Assembly: GCF_014192915.1 (NCBI RefSeq)
Contig: NZ_JACHYN010000001.1
Location: 620,001 to 684,000 of the forward strand
Reading direction: 5' to 3'
Length of the DNA: 64,000 nucleotides
Origin: Azospirillum sp. OGB3
GTDB taxonomy: Bacteria; Pseudomonadota; Alphaproteobacteria; Azospirillales; Azospirillaceae
The notes under the pieces were generated by a model that did no database searches, was not told the origin of the DNA, and saw only the letters and a list, made by a program, of their open reading frames with translations. This document shows positions 55,229 to 63,348 of this stretch, in pieces; positions within the stretch are counted from its first letter, which is position 1; each line of letters begins with the position of its first letter. Position numbers and translations under genes: made by a program.

Positions 55229-56386
55229 TTAGCGACTGTTGCCTTGGCGGTAGGCCACCGCGTCCAACAGCAGCCGGGCGGTGGCGGCGGCACCGTCCAA
55301 GCGCAGCGGGATGGCCGGCGGCGGGGGCAGGGCGAGCGCCTTGGCAACGCCCGCGGCCAGGGTGTCCGGGGTCAGGGTGGCTTCGTCGACCACAGCCAGC
55401 CGGCCCCGCTCCTCCAGAAGATGGGCGCGGGTGGCCTGCTCGGTCTCGCTCCCCGCGGCGAAGGGGACGACGACCGCCCGGCAGCCGGCCTGGAGCACGT
55501 CGAGCACGGTGTTGTAGCCGGCTTGGCTGATCGACAGGCGGCAGCGGCGGAGCAGGGCGGGGAAGTCGGGCCGCGCCCGCTCCACGATGGTGCCCGGCGG
55601 GGCGTCGGCGGCGAGGGCGCGGAACTCCGCCTCCGGCACGTCCGGCCCGGCCAGCAGGCGCCAGGGTGCGTCAAGTCCAAGGGGAGTTGACGCACGCACC
55701 GCCAGCGCGGCCCGCAGCAGCGGCAGGCCGACCGCTCCGCCGCCCACCGACACGATCACCTCGCCGGTGCCGTCCATCGCTTCGGTCTCCGCGCCCTGCG
55801 GGGCCGCGACATAGCCGGTGTAGCGGATGCGGTCGGCGATCCGCGCTGCGGCGGGGAAGGTCGCCGCGAAGGGGATCAACTCCGGGTCGCCATGGACCAG
55901 CACATGGTCGAACAGCCGTTCCACCGTCGAAACGGTTTCCTCCAGCCGCTCCGGCTTGGCCTTGGTCACCAGGATGTCGCGCACCGACGCGGCGGTGACC
56001 GCCCCGCCGGCCTTGGCCGCCTCAAGCAGGGGCAGAAGCTCGAACCGGAAGGCGCGGCGCCCGAAGGGGAAGGACTCGACCAGCAACGCGTCGGGCCGCA
56101 CCCGGTCGTGGGCCTCCAGGACCGCGGCGCGGCGCCGGGCGCGCCACGCGTCGTCGATGGGCCGGCCGTGCTCGTCCAGCAGGGTCTTGAAGCCGCTGTC
56201 GGCGGCGCGCGCGGGGGGAAGCTGGACGATCTCGGCCGCCGGGCCGTAATCGATTCCCGGCACCGGATGTCCGCCGCGCAGCACGGTGACGGCGACGCCC
56301 GCCTCGGCCAGCCCGCGGGTGATCAGCGCGGCGCGCCGGTCGTGGCCGATGCCCAGCAGATGCTGGACGTGGAAAAGAACACGCAT
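55229..56386 (-). CDS. MurG-like glycosyltransferase (GT28 fold, COG4671-type)
   Basis: A 385-residue GT-B glycosyltransferase. The N-terminus VLFHVQHLLGIGHDRRAALI has the GxGHxRR phosphate loop shared with the protein at 59756-61024. The C-terminal donor domain has SVGGGAVGLPLLRAAL and LSISQAGYNTVLDVLQAGCRAVVVPF, the UDP-sugar site of MurG-type enzymes. No membrane helix. Donor and acceptor are unknown. It is 37 nt from the cyclic-nucleotide-binding gene and 76 nt from the deacetylase gene, both on the same strand. Confidence 0.88.
   Translation of the reverse strand: MRVLFHVQHLLGIGHDRRAALITRGLAEAGVAVTVLRGGHPVPGIDYGPAAEIVQLPPARAADSGFKTLLDEHGRPIDDAWRARRRAAVLEAHDRVRPDALLVESFPFGRRAFRFELLPLLEAAKAGGAVTAASVRDILVTKAKPERLEETVSTVERLFDHVLVHGDPELIPFAATFPAAARIADRIRYTGYVAAPQGAETEAMDGTGEVIVSVGGGAVGLPLLRAALAVRASTPLGLDAPWRLLAGPDVPEAEFRALAADAPPGTIVERARPDFPALLRRCRLSISQAGYNTVLDVLQAGCRAVVVPFAAGSETEQATRAHLLEERGRLAVVDEATLTPDTLAAGVAKALALPPPPAIPLRLDGAAATARLLLDAVAYRQGNSR
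55666..55695. repeat. Inverted repeat with TTGACGCA arms in the MurG-like gene
   Basis: GTGCGTCAA at 55666-55674 and TTGACGCAC at 55687-55695 are perfect inverted arms around 12 nt. The gene uses TCA, ACT, CTT and GGA codons here, rare for this genome, as if the DNA site were conserved. Confidence 0.5.
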
Positions 56387-56423
56387 GGGTCGTCCGGTCG
56401 CCAGAATATCAAATTGCCAGAAT

Positions 56424-56879
56424 TCAAGGGGCCTGGGCAGCCAGGACCTCGCGCAGGCGCACGGTCGTCTGTTCCAGGCGGTGGGCCAGCGAGCGCATGA
56501 TCTCCAGCCCCATCTGGGGGAAGTCGGCGATCATCTGGAGAAAATGGTCCTTCGGCACGCACAGCGCCTCCAGGTCGGTGCTGGCGCGCACGGTGGCGGT
56601 GCGCGGCACGTCGCACAGGATGGCGATCTCGCCGACGATCTCGTTGGACCCCAGCGTCGCGACGGCCAGCGGTCCGCCGGGGCCGGTGATGATCACCTCC
56701 GCCTCCCCGCGCAGCAGGATGTAGGCGCAGGTGCCCATCTCGTCCTGCTCGAACAGGATGTCGCCCGACCGGAAGCTCAGCCGTTCGCTGGTGAAGGCGA
56801 GAAGCTTGAGCTTGGAAGTGTCGATGTTGGCGAACAGGGGAATCCTGCGCAGGCAATTGACTTCTTCGGCGATGCTCAT
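56424..56879 (-). CDS. Cyclic-nucleotide-binding domain protein
   Basis: A 151-residue single-domain protein of the CRP/cNMP type without a DNA-binding part. The beta-roll shows IPLFANIDTSKLKLLAF, FRSGDILFEQDE, AYILLRGEAEVI, and the phosphate-binding cassette region NEIVGEIAILCDVPRTATVRA, in which GE and RTATV are retained. A C-terminal helix (LEIMRSLAHRLEQTTVRLREVLAA) may mediate binding to a partner. ATG 56879 follows GAGGAGG. It sits 28 nt downstream of the exporter gene, which makes that protein its likely partner; this is inference. Confidence 0.88.
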   Translation of the reverse strand: MSIAEEVNCLRRIPLFANIDTSKLKLLAFTSERLSFRSGDILFEQDEMGTCAYILLRGEAEVIITGPGGPLAVATLGSNEIVGEIAILCDVPRTATVRASTDLEALCVPKDHFLQMIADFPQMGLEIMRSLAHRLEQTTVRLREVLAAQAP

Positions 56880-56907
56880 GCCGTCTGCCTCCTCAACGCC
56901 GCCGGCT

Positions 56908-59562
56908 TTATTCGGCGGACACCAATTCATGCAACAACGTACCGGGCCTGTTCAACTCATCGAAGCGGCCATGCTCGGCGATTCGACCGTCCTTCATCAC
57001 AATGACTCGCTCGAACGCCCGTGCCAAGCCGGCACGCTGCAGAACCCACACAAGACCACACCCTTTGCGTTCTCCCAGGATCGCGGAATGCACCTTGCTC
57101 TGGCTGCTGGTGTCCAGACCGCTGGTCGCCTCGCTCAGCACCAGCAGGTCGGGGCGCTTCAGCAAGGCGCGGGCCAGCGCCGCCTTCTGGCGCTGCGCTG
57201 CGGACAGGCGCGACCCCGCCACCCCCACCGGGTGTTCCAGCCCGACCTCCACGATGGTGTCGCGCAGGTGAAGCTGGTCCACCAGCTCCGCCACGATGCG
57301 GCCCACCTTGGATTGCACCTGCGCCTGCCCGTAGACCATCTTGCCGAACAGGATGTTGTCCTGGATGCTGGCCGCCGCGTTGTAGGCGTCCGGGTCGAAG
57401 AAGGCGACGGCGTGCTTCAGGTCGGCCGGCAGGTCGCTGGCGAAGAGATGCCGCGCCTGCAGAAGCTTCTTTTCCAGCTCCGGCGTCATCAGGCCCAGAC
57501 GGTGGCGGGCGCCGATCAGCTTGAAGGGCAGGGTCATCAGCCGCGTCCGCTCCTCGGGCCGCAGCGCGTCCAGCCCCTCCTTCGCGGTGCGCGCCAGGAT
57601 GGCCTGGTACTCCGGCAGCTCGGCGAAGCCGATGAAGGAGAAGCGCTCGAAGAATTCGTGGCCGGGCGGCAGGCCGGCGAACAGCTCGACCATGGTCTCC
57701 GCCACCTTGTGGCCGGTCTCCAGAATGGTGTCGGTCAGCCCCACCTTGTCCAGCACATGCAACATATAGGGATTGGAGGCCAGCGCGTCAGTCTGGAAGA
57801 TCGGCCCGACCGGCGTTCCGAACAGCAGATTCTCCGCCAGCGTGGCGTTCACGGCGTAGCGGTCGGGGTCGAAGCGCTCGACCAGCCGCCCCAGCTCCGG
57901 GTTGTTCAGCATCATGGCGCGCATGGCGTCGCGCGCCTCCAACACGCGGGCGGCCACGTCGGGGCGCCGCTCCGGATCGACGGTGCGGTTGAGGCCCATG
58001 CCGTACACGTCGTCCTGCAGCGAGACCATCGTCACCACGCGCAGGATGCGGGCCTTCAGGTCCTCCGGCCCGTCGCAGCCGGCGGCGGCGTAGTCGATCC
58101 AGTCGGCGTGCACGTCGTCGGTGGCGTTGCCGGACAGAACCGACTCGGCCATCCGGCTCTTGCGCCGCTCCGCCGCTTCCCCACTCGCATCGTTTGGGCT
58201 TTCGCCATTCTCGCGCAGCGGCCGGTGGCGCAGCCCGTAGACGAGGTTGTCGTAGAGCGAGGCCGAGAACAGGTAGGGGGCGGCCCCGACATAGGCGGCG
58301 CGCCGCCCGGTCACGCTCTCCGGCAGCTCCGCGTAATCATGCTCGCCCAGCCGGATCTGGCCCGACGAGGGCAGCAGAACGCGCGCGGCGAGCTGCGCCA
58401 GCTCGTCCCGGCCGGAGCCGACGCCGATCAGCGCGGTGTGGGAGTCCAGCGGGATGTCGCAGGTCACCCCTTCCAGGATGGGCGAGCCGCCGTCCTCCCC
58501 GAACCCCACGTTGTGGAAGGACAGGCTGCCCGTGAAGGGGACGTCCTCCTCCTCGCGCAGCAGGCGCTCGGCCAGCAGGTCGGGGACGTGGAACTGCTCC
58601 ACCACCTGCTCGTACTTGATCCGGTTGTCCTCCTTCTGCTGGTACCAGTCGAGGAGTTCTTTCCAAGGAGCCGCCAAGTCCTTGTAGGCGGCCAGCACCG
58701 CGACCAGCGCACCGAAGGAGAGCTGGCCGTGGATCACCAGATATCCGCCGATCGAATAGAAGAAGAACGGGGTGAGCTGGTTTATGAAATTGTTCAGGAA
58801 TTTGACAAAAAACTTTCTTTGGTAAATCTCGAAACGGATGCGGTACACGTCGCCCAGGCGGTGGCTGAGGTCGGCGAGGTGCCAGGACGCCGTGTTGTGG
58901 GTGTGCACCTCCTGGATGCCGGACACCGTTTCGCCGATGCGGTCGGCGATCTGGCGCATGGCACGTACGCGCTGTTTGCCAAGCTGATTGACCTTGCGCT
59001 GAAGCCGTGGGATGAGCCAGCCTTGGAACGGGTACAGCGACACCGCCGCTGCCCCCAGAACCGGGTCCTGGACGAAGATGAAGGCGATGTAGACCAGCAG
59101 GGTGCCACCCTGGAACACCGGGATGGCGATGGCGTCCCCGATGAAGCCGCCCAGCGGTTCCACCTCCGCCGTGATCATGGGGATGATCTCCCCGGACGAC
59201 ATCTTGCGGAAGCGGGGCAGGGGGAAGCGCAGGACGCGCACGTACAGCTCGTAGCGCAGACGGCGCAGCATCCGCTCGCCCAGGCGGCCCTTGTAGGTGT
59301 TTATGACATACTTGAACGCGCCGTTGACCAGCACCAAAGTCAGGAACAGTCCGCATAGGACGAACAGGTAGGTCACCTGATCGAGATGGAAGCCGAGGAA
59401 GGACTCAGGCAGCTTCTTCCCGGCGATCGCCTCGTTGACGATCCGCTTCGGAAGGTCGAGCGAGGCGTAGAGGAAGGGGAAGGACGCCAGGGTCATCAGG
59501 GTCAGCACGATCTGCTGACGGACGCTGTGCCGAAGGATGAATCGGAAAATGCTGGATTCCAT
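56908..59562 (-). CDS. Degenerate ABC exporter with large insertion in the nucleotide-binding domain
   Basis: An 884-residue ABC transporter. Residues 1-310 form an exporter transmembrane domain. The ATPase domain (about 345-884) is more than twice normal size and lacks key residues: Walker A position reads GVGSGRD (380-386, no Lys), the Q-loop Gln is lost (YVGAAPYLF), the signature is RLSAAQRQK (785-793), Walker B is LLVLSE (Ser810 for Asp, Glu811 kept) and the H-loop His is Gln842. The 270-residue insertion repeats FDPD-Y-LFG segments at 564-582 and 722-740. It probably does not hydrolyse ATP normally. It heads the leftward run of nine genes. Confidence 0.9.
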   Translation of the reverse strand: MESSIFRFILRHSVRQQIVLTLMTLASFPFLYASLDLPKRIVNEAIAGKKLPESFLGFHLDQVTYLFVLCGLFLTLVLVNGAFKYVINTYKGRLGERMLRRLRYELYVRVLRFPLPRFRKMSSGEIIPMITAEVEPLGGFIGDAIAIPVFQGGTLLVYIAFIFVQDPVLGAAAVSLYPFQGWLIPRLQRKVNQLGKQRVRAMRQIADRIGETVSGIQEVHTHNTASWHLADLSHRLGDVYRIRFEIYQRKFFVKFLNNFINQLTPFFFYSIGGYLVIHGQLSFGALVAVLAAYKDLAAPWKELLDWYQQKEDNRIKYEQVVEQFHVPDLLAERLLREEEDVPFTGSLSFHNVGFGEDGGSPILEGVTCDIPLDSHTALIGVGSGRDELAQLAARVLLPSSGQIRLGEHDYAELPESVTGRRAAYVGAAPYLFSASLYDNLVYGLRHRPLRENGESPNDASGEAAERRKSRMAESVLSGNATDDVHADWIDYAAAGCDGPEDLKARILRVVTMVSLQDDVYGMGLNRTVDPERRPDVAARVLEARDAMRAMMLNNPELGRLVERFDPDRYAVNATLAENLLFGTPVGPIFQTDALASNPYMLHVLDKVGLTDTILETGHKVAETMVELFAGLPPGHEFFERFSFIGFAELPEYQAILARTAKEGLDALRPEERTRLMTLPFKLIGARHRLGLMTPELEKKLLQARHLFASDLPADLKHAVAFFDPDAYNAAASIQDNILFGKMVYGQAQVQSKVGRIVAELVDQLHLRDTIVEVGLEHPVGVAGSRLSAAQRQKAALARALLKRPDLLVLSEATSGLDTSSQSKVHSAILGERKGCGLVWVLQRAGLARAFERVIVMKDGRIAEHGRFDELNRPGTLLHELVSAE

Positions 59563-59755
59563 AGCGCCATTCTACGCAAGGGGACGCCGGTGCCGGGAGC
59601 AGGCAGACACCTTACCCCCTCTGCCGCTTGGCCGCTGAGGATATGGTGAGCCCGCAAGCGGTCCGCCGCCATCCCGGCGGCGGCACGGCGCACATCCGTT
59701 CATCGGCCAAGCTGCGGCCGGACACAAGAGGCCAATCGGGAGAGGTAGGAAGTCT

Positions 59756-61024
59756 ATGAGCGAACGTCCGACCTCGGGCCGCGTGCTCATCTACAGCCAT
59801 GACACGTTCGGCCTCGGCCATCTCCGCCGCTGCCGGGCCATCGCGCATGCGCTGGTGGAGCGCTACGGCAACCTGTCCGTGCTGATCCTGTCCGGCTCGC
59901 CGATCGTCGGCAGCTTCGACTTCCGCACCCGGGTCGACTTCGTGCGCATCCCCGGCGTCATCAAGCTGCGCAACGGCGAATACACGGCGCTGAACCTGCA
60001 TCTGGACATCGACGAGATCCTGTCGATGCGGGCTTCGCTGATCCGCCACACGGCGGAGATCTACCAGCCCGACCTGTTCATCGTGGACAAGGAGCCGCTC
60101 GGCCTGCGTGGCGAGGTGCGGGAGACGCTGGAGCTTCTGAAGGGCCGCGGCGTGCCGCTGGTGCTGGGCCTGCGCGACGTGATGGACGAGCCGGCGCTGC
60201 TCGCCCCGGAGTGGGAGCGCAAGAAGGTCCTGCCGGCGCTGGAGACCCTGTACGACGAGATCTGGGCCTACGGCCTGCCGCAGATCTGCGACCCGCTGGA
60301 GGGGATCGAGGTTCCGCAGTCGGTGCGCGACAAGATGGTCTACACCGGCTACCTGCACCGCACCGTGCCCCCGGCGGTGCCGCACGGTCCCGGCCTGCCG
60401 GACGAGCCCTACATCCTGGTCACCCCCGGCGGCGGCGGCGACGGCGAGGCGCTGGTCGATTGGGTGCTGCGCGCCTATGAGAGCGATCCCGGCATCCCCT
60501 ACCGCGCCGTGCTGGTGTTCGGCCCCTTCATGCAGCCGGACCTCCAGGCCGAGTTCCTGGCCCGCGCCGAGGCCCTGCCCAACGTCGAGGCCACCGCCTT
60601 CGAGGCGCGGATCGAGCGGCTGATGCAGGGGGCGGTGGGGGTGGTCGCCATGGGCGGCTACAACACTTTCTGCGAGATCCTGTCCTTCGACAAGAAGGCG
60701 CTGATCGTCCCGCGCGAGGTGCCGCGGCGCGAGCAGACCATCCGCGCCGCCCGCGCGCAGGAGCTGGGGCTGGTCTCCGTCCTGATGGACGACGGGGTGC
60801 GCGACGCCGCGGCGATGGCGGCGGCGCTGCGCCGGCTGCCCTGGCAGGCGCCGCCCTCCTCGGTGGTGGTGCCGGGCCTGCTCGGCGGGCTGGAGAGCGT
60901 CAACCGCCTGTCGGCCCGCTACCTGCCGGATTTGGCGTCGGTCCCGGCCCCAGGGCCGTCCCCAGGCACGTCCCAGCTCCCTTGCGCGCCCGAGCACCAG
61001 ATGGCCGCCGGGGACGCCGCGTGA
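59756..61024 (+). CDS. COG4671-type predicted glycosyltransferase
   Basis: A 422-residue GT-B protein. It begins VLIYSHDTFGLGHLRRCRAIAHAL (GxGHxRR loop near residue 20), then FVRIPGVIKLRNGEY and HTAEIYQPDLFIVDKEPLGLRGE. The C-terminal domain has ILVTPGGGGDGEALVDW and MGGYNTFCEILSFDKKALIVPREVPRREQ, equal to the MurG donor site. I recall it as the 'predicted glycosyl transferase' family without an assigned sugar. The ATG follows AGGTAGGAAG. It is divergent from the exporter gene (193-nt gap) and overlaps the next gene by 4 nt. Confidence 0.88.
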   Translation: MSERPTSGRVLIYSHDTFGLGHLRRCRAIAHALVERYGNLSVLILSGSPIVGSFDFRTRVDFVRIPGVIKLRNGEYTALNLHLDIDEILSMRASLIRHTAEIYQPDLFIVDKEPLGLRGEVRETLELLKGRGVPLVLGLRDVMDEPALLAPEWERKKVLPALETLYDEIWAYGLPQICDPLEGIEVPQSVRDKMVYTGYLHRTVPPAVPHGPGLPDEPYILVTPGGGGDGEALVDWVLRAYESDPGIPYRAVLVFGPFMQPDLQAEFLARAEALPNVEATAFEARIERLMQGAVGVVAMGGYNTFCEILSFDKKALIVPREVPRREQTIRAARAQELGLVSVLMDDGVRDAAAMAAALRRLPWQAPPSSVVVPGLLGGLESVNRLSARYLPDLASVPAPGPSPGTSQLPCAPEHQMAAGDAA

Positions 61025-62295
61025 CCGTTGCCGTCATCGTCAAGGGCTGGCCCCGCCTGTCGGAAACCTTCATCGCGCAGGAGATCCTGGGGCTGGAGCG
61101 GCGGGGGTTGCGTCAACTCATCGTCAGCCTGCGTCAACCGACCGACAAGGCGGTGCACGAGCTGAACCGCCGCGTCACCGCCCCGGTGGCCTATCTGCCC
61201 GAATATCTGCACGACGCGCCCGGCCGCGTGCTGCGCGCCCTGGCCGCGGCGCGGCGGCGCCCCGGCTGGCCGGCGGCGCGGGCCGCCTGGCTGGCCGACC
61301 TGCGGCGCGACCCCAGCCGCAACCGCGTGCGCCGCTTCGGCCAGGCCTGTGTGCTGGCGGCGGAACTGCCGGCGGACGTCACCTGGCTGCACACCCATTT
61401 CCTGCACACCCCGGCCAGCGTGGCGCGCTACGCAGCGCTGCTGACCGGCCTGCCCTGGAGCTTTTCCGCCCACGCCAAGGACATCTGGACCTCGCCCGAC
61501 TGGGATCTGCGGGACAAGCTGGCCGAGGCGCGCTGGGGCGTGACCTGCACCGCGCTCGGCCTCGCCCGCCTGCGCGCCCTGGCGCCGCAGCCGGAACGCG
61601 TGGAGCTGCTCTACCACGGCTTGGACTTCAGCCGCTTCCCCGCCCCGCCGGACGCGCGCCCGGCGCGCGACGGGTCAGACCCCGCCGACCCGGTGCGGCT
61701 GCTGTCGGTCGGTCGGGCGGTCGAGAAGAAGGGCTTCGACCTGCTGCTCGACGCGCTGGCCCGCCTGCCCACCGGGCTGCACTGGCGCTGGACCCACATC
61801 GGCGGCGGCGATCGTCTGGCGACACTGAAGGCGCAGGCGGCGGCGCTGGGGCTGGAAGGGCGGATCGATTGGCAGGGGGCCAAGGCCCAGGACGCGGTGA
61901 TCACCCAGTACCGCCGCGCCGACCTGTTCGTCCTGCCCTGCCGCACCGCGCGCGACGGCGACCGCGACGGGCTGCCCAACGTGCTGATGGAGGCGCAGAG
62001 CCAGGGGCTGGCCTGCCTGTCCACCCGCGCCGCCGCGGTGGCGGAGCTGATCGAGGACGGGGTCACTGGCACGCTGGTGGACCCCGATGACCCTGCCGCG
62101 CTGGCCGGCGCCCTCGAATCGCTGCTCCGCAACCCGGCCCGCCGCGCGGCGCTGGGCGCGGCGGGCGCCGCGCGGGTGCGCCGCGACTTCGGCAGCGACG
62201 CGGGCATCGACCGCCTGCACGATCGTTTCGCAACCGAAAATAGCATTCCTGCTCGTCTGTCTTTCGGAGGATGCTGTGCATTGCACGGCGGCTGA
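61021..62295 (+). CDS. Family 4 glycosyltransferase
   Basis: A 424-residue GT4 enzyme. The N-terminal domain has KGWPRLSETFIAQEILGLERRGL, typical of exopolysaccharide glycosyltransferases (ExoL/AmsK-like), and HTHFLHTPASVARYAALL, FSAHAKDIW. The donor domain has LLSVGRAVEKKGFDLLLDAL and the E-x7-E-like DGLPNVLMEAQSQGLACLST. The GTG start overlaps the preceding stop. The last 17 residues (from NSIPARL) look like read-through past the family end and are AT-richer. Confidence 0.92.
   Translation: MTVAVIVKGWPRLSETFIAQEILGLERRGLRQLIVSLRQPTDKAVHELNRRVTAPVAYLPEYLHDAPGRVLRALAAARRRPGWPAARAAWLADLRRDPSRNRVRRFGQACVLAAELPADVTWLHTHFLHTPASVARYAALLTGLPWSFSAHAKDIWTSPDWDLRDKLAEARWGVTCTALGLARLRALAPQPERVELLYHGLDFSRFPAPPDARPARDGSDPADPVRLLSVGRAVEKKGFDLLLDALARLPTGLHWRWTHIGGGDRLATLKAQAAALGLEGRIDWQGAKAQDAVITQYRRADLFVLPCRTARDGDRDGLPNVLMEAQSQGLACLSTRAAAVAELIEDGVTGTLVDPDDPAALAGALESLLRNPARRAALGAAGAARVRRDFGSDAGIDRLHDRFATENSIPARLSFGGCCALHGG
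61109..61138. repeat. Direct repeat TGCGTCAAC x2 in the GT4 gene
   Basis: TGCGTCAAC occurs at 61109-61117 and 61130-61138, 21 bp apart (two helical turns). The core is the complement of the TTGACGCA half-site found in the MurG-like gene. Confidence 0.4.
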
Positions 62296-62336
62296 CGACG
62301 GGATAGAGTGCGGCTTTGCTCCACCTTTGCGACGTC

Positions 62337-63317
62337 ATGTCGAGTCTGTACGCCTCTTCCGAACCGGACACCCTTTCCTTTATCGACTTCGACGACGACA
62401 GCGACGCCGTGGCGACCAGCCACGAGCTGTCGCTGACGCGCAGCAAGCTGGGCAACATGCTCGACCTGCTGCCCGCCGGACTGCTGATCCATCAGGAAAT
62501 GGGCATCGTCTTCGCCAACCAGGAGGCCGCGCGCATCCTGGGCCAGAGCGGCGACGCCCTGGTCGGGCGCCATTTCCTCGACTTCGTCGAGGAATCGGGC
62601 ATCGACGACCAGCGGGACGCTTTCCAGCGCTGCCTGCGCAAGCGCGAGCTGGTGCGGTCACAGGACGGGGTGATGGTGTCCACCGACGGGGAGCGGACCT
62701 GCGTCCAGGTCAGCATGTCGCCCCTGCCCTGGGACGGGCTGCCGGTCATCTACGTCCTGATCAACGACGTGACGGCGCTGAAGGAGTCGGAGGAGCGGCT
62801 GCGCCGGCTCTCCATCACCGATCCCCTGACCGGCGTGTCCAACCGCCGCCACTTCGTCGAGGCGGCGGAGCAGGAACTGGCCCGCGCCCGCCGCTATGGC
62901 CGGCCGGTCACCCTGCTGATGCTCGACCTCGACCATTTCAAGAGCATCAACGACACCCACGGCCACGCCGTGGGGGACGAGGCGCTGCGCGCCTTCACCG
63001 CCGCCTGCCGCGCCCTGCTGCGGGAGAACGACCTGCTGGGCCGGACCGGCGGCGAGGAGTTCGCCATCCTGCTGCCGGAGACCGACGTCGCCGGGGCGCG
63101 CATGGTGGCGGAGCGCATCCGCCGGCGCACGGCGGAGCTGGCGGTGCCGTCGGGGGACGAGTCGGTGCGTTTCACCGTGTCGATCGGCGTGGCCTGCTGC
63201 GCGGCCGGGACCCGCGATGTGGACGCCATGCTGTCCAGCGCGGACGAGGCGCTGTACCGCGCCAAGGCCGCCGGGCGGAACCGGGTCGTCTGCGCGCTGG
63301 AGCCGACCCCGTTCTGA
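62337..63317 (+). CDS. PAS-GGDEF diguanylate cyclase
   Basis: A 326-residue cytosolic enzyme that makes cyclic di-GMP. Residues 40-145 are a PAS domain (MLDLLPAGLLIHQEMGIVFANQEA split over two strands, IYVLINDVTALKESEE linker). Residues 155-325 are GGDEF: MLDLDHFKSINDTHGHAVGD, active site GGEEF at 238-242 and the inhibitory I-site RxxD at 229-232, five residues before it. The enzyme should thus be active and feedback-inhibited. No membrane helix. ATG 62337 was taken over a TTG at 62316. It is flanked by glycosyltransferase genes on the same strand. Confidence 0.94.
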   Translation: MSSLYASSEPDTLSFIDFDDDSDAVATSHELSLTRSKLGNMLDLLPAGLLIHQEMGIVFANQEAARILGQSGDALVGRHFLDFVEESGIDDQRDAFQRCLRKRELVRSQDGVMVSTDGERTCVQVSMSPLPWDGLPVIYVLINDVTALKESEERLRRLSITDPLTGVSNRRHFVEAAEQELARARRYGRPVTLLMLDLDHFKSINDTHGHAVGDEALRAFTAACRALLRENDLLGRTGGEEFAILLPETDVAGARMVAERIRRRTAELAVPSGDESVRFTVSIGVACCAAGTRDVDAMLSSADEALYRAKAAGRNRVVCALEPTPF

Positions 63318-63348
63318 GCCTCCTCGCCGTCACGACGCGGGGGCCGTG

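Noticed and set aside
56731..59358. An 875-codon open frame antisense to the exporter gene
   Set aside because: Same shadow effect; no recognisable motif and the sense frame holds clear ABC and membrane features.
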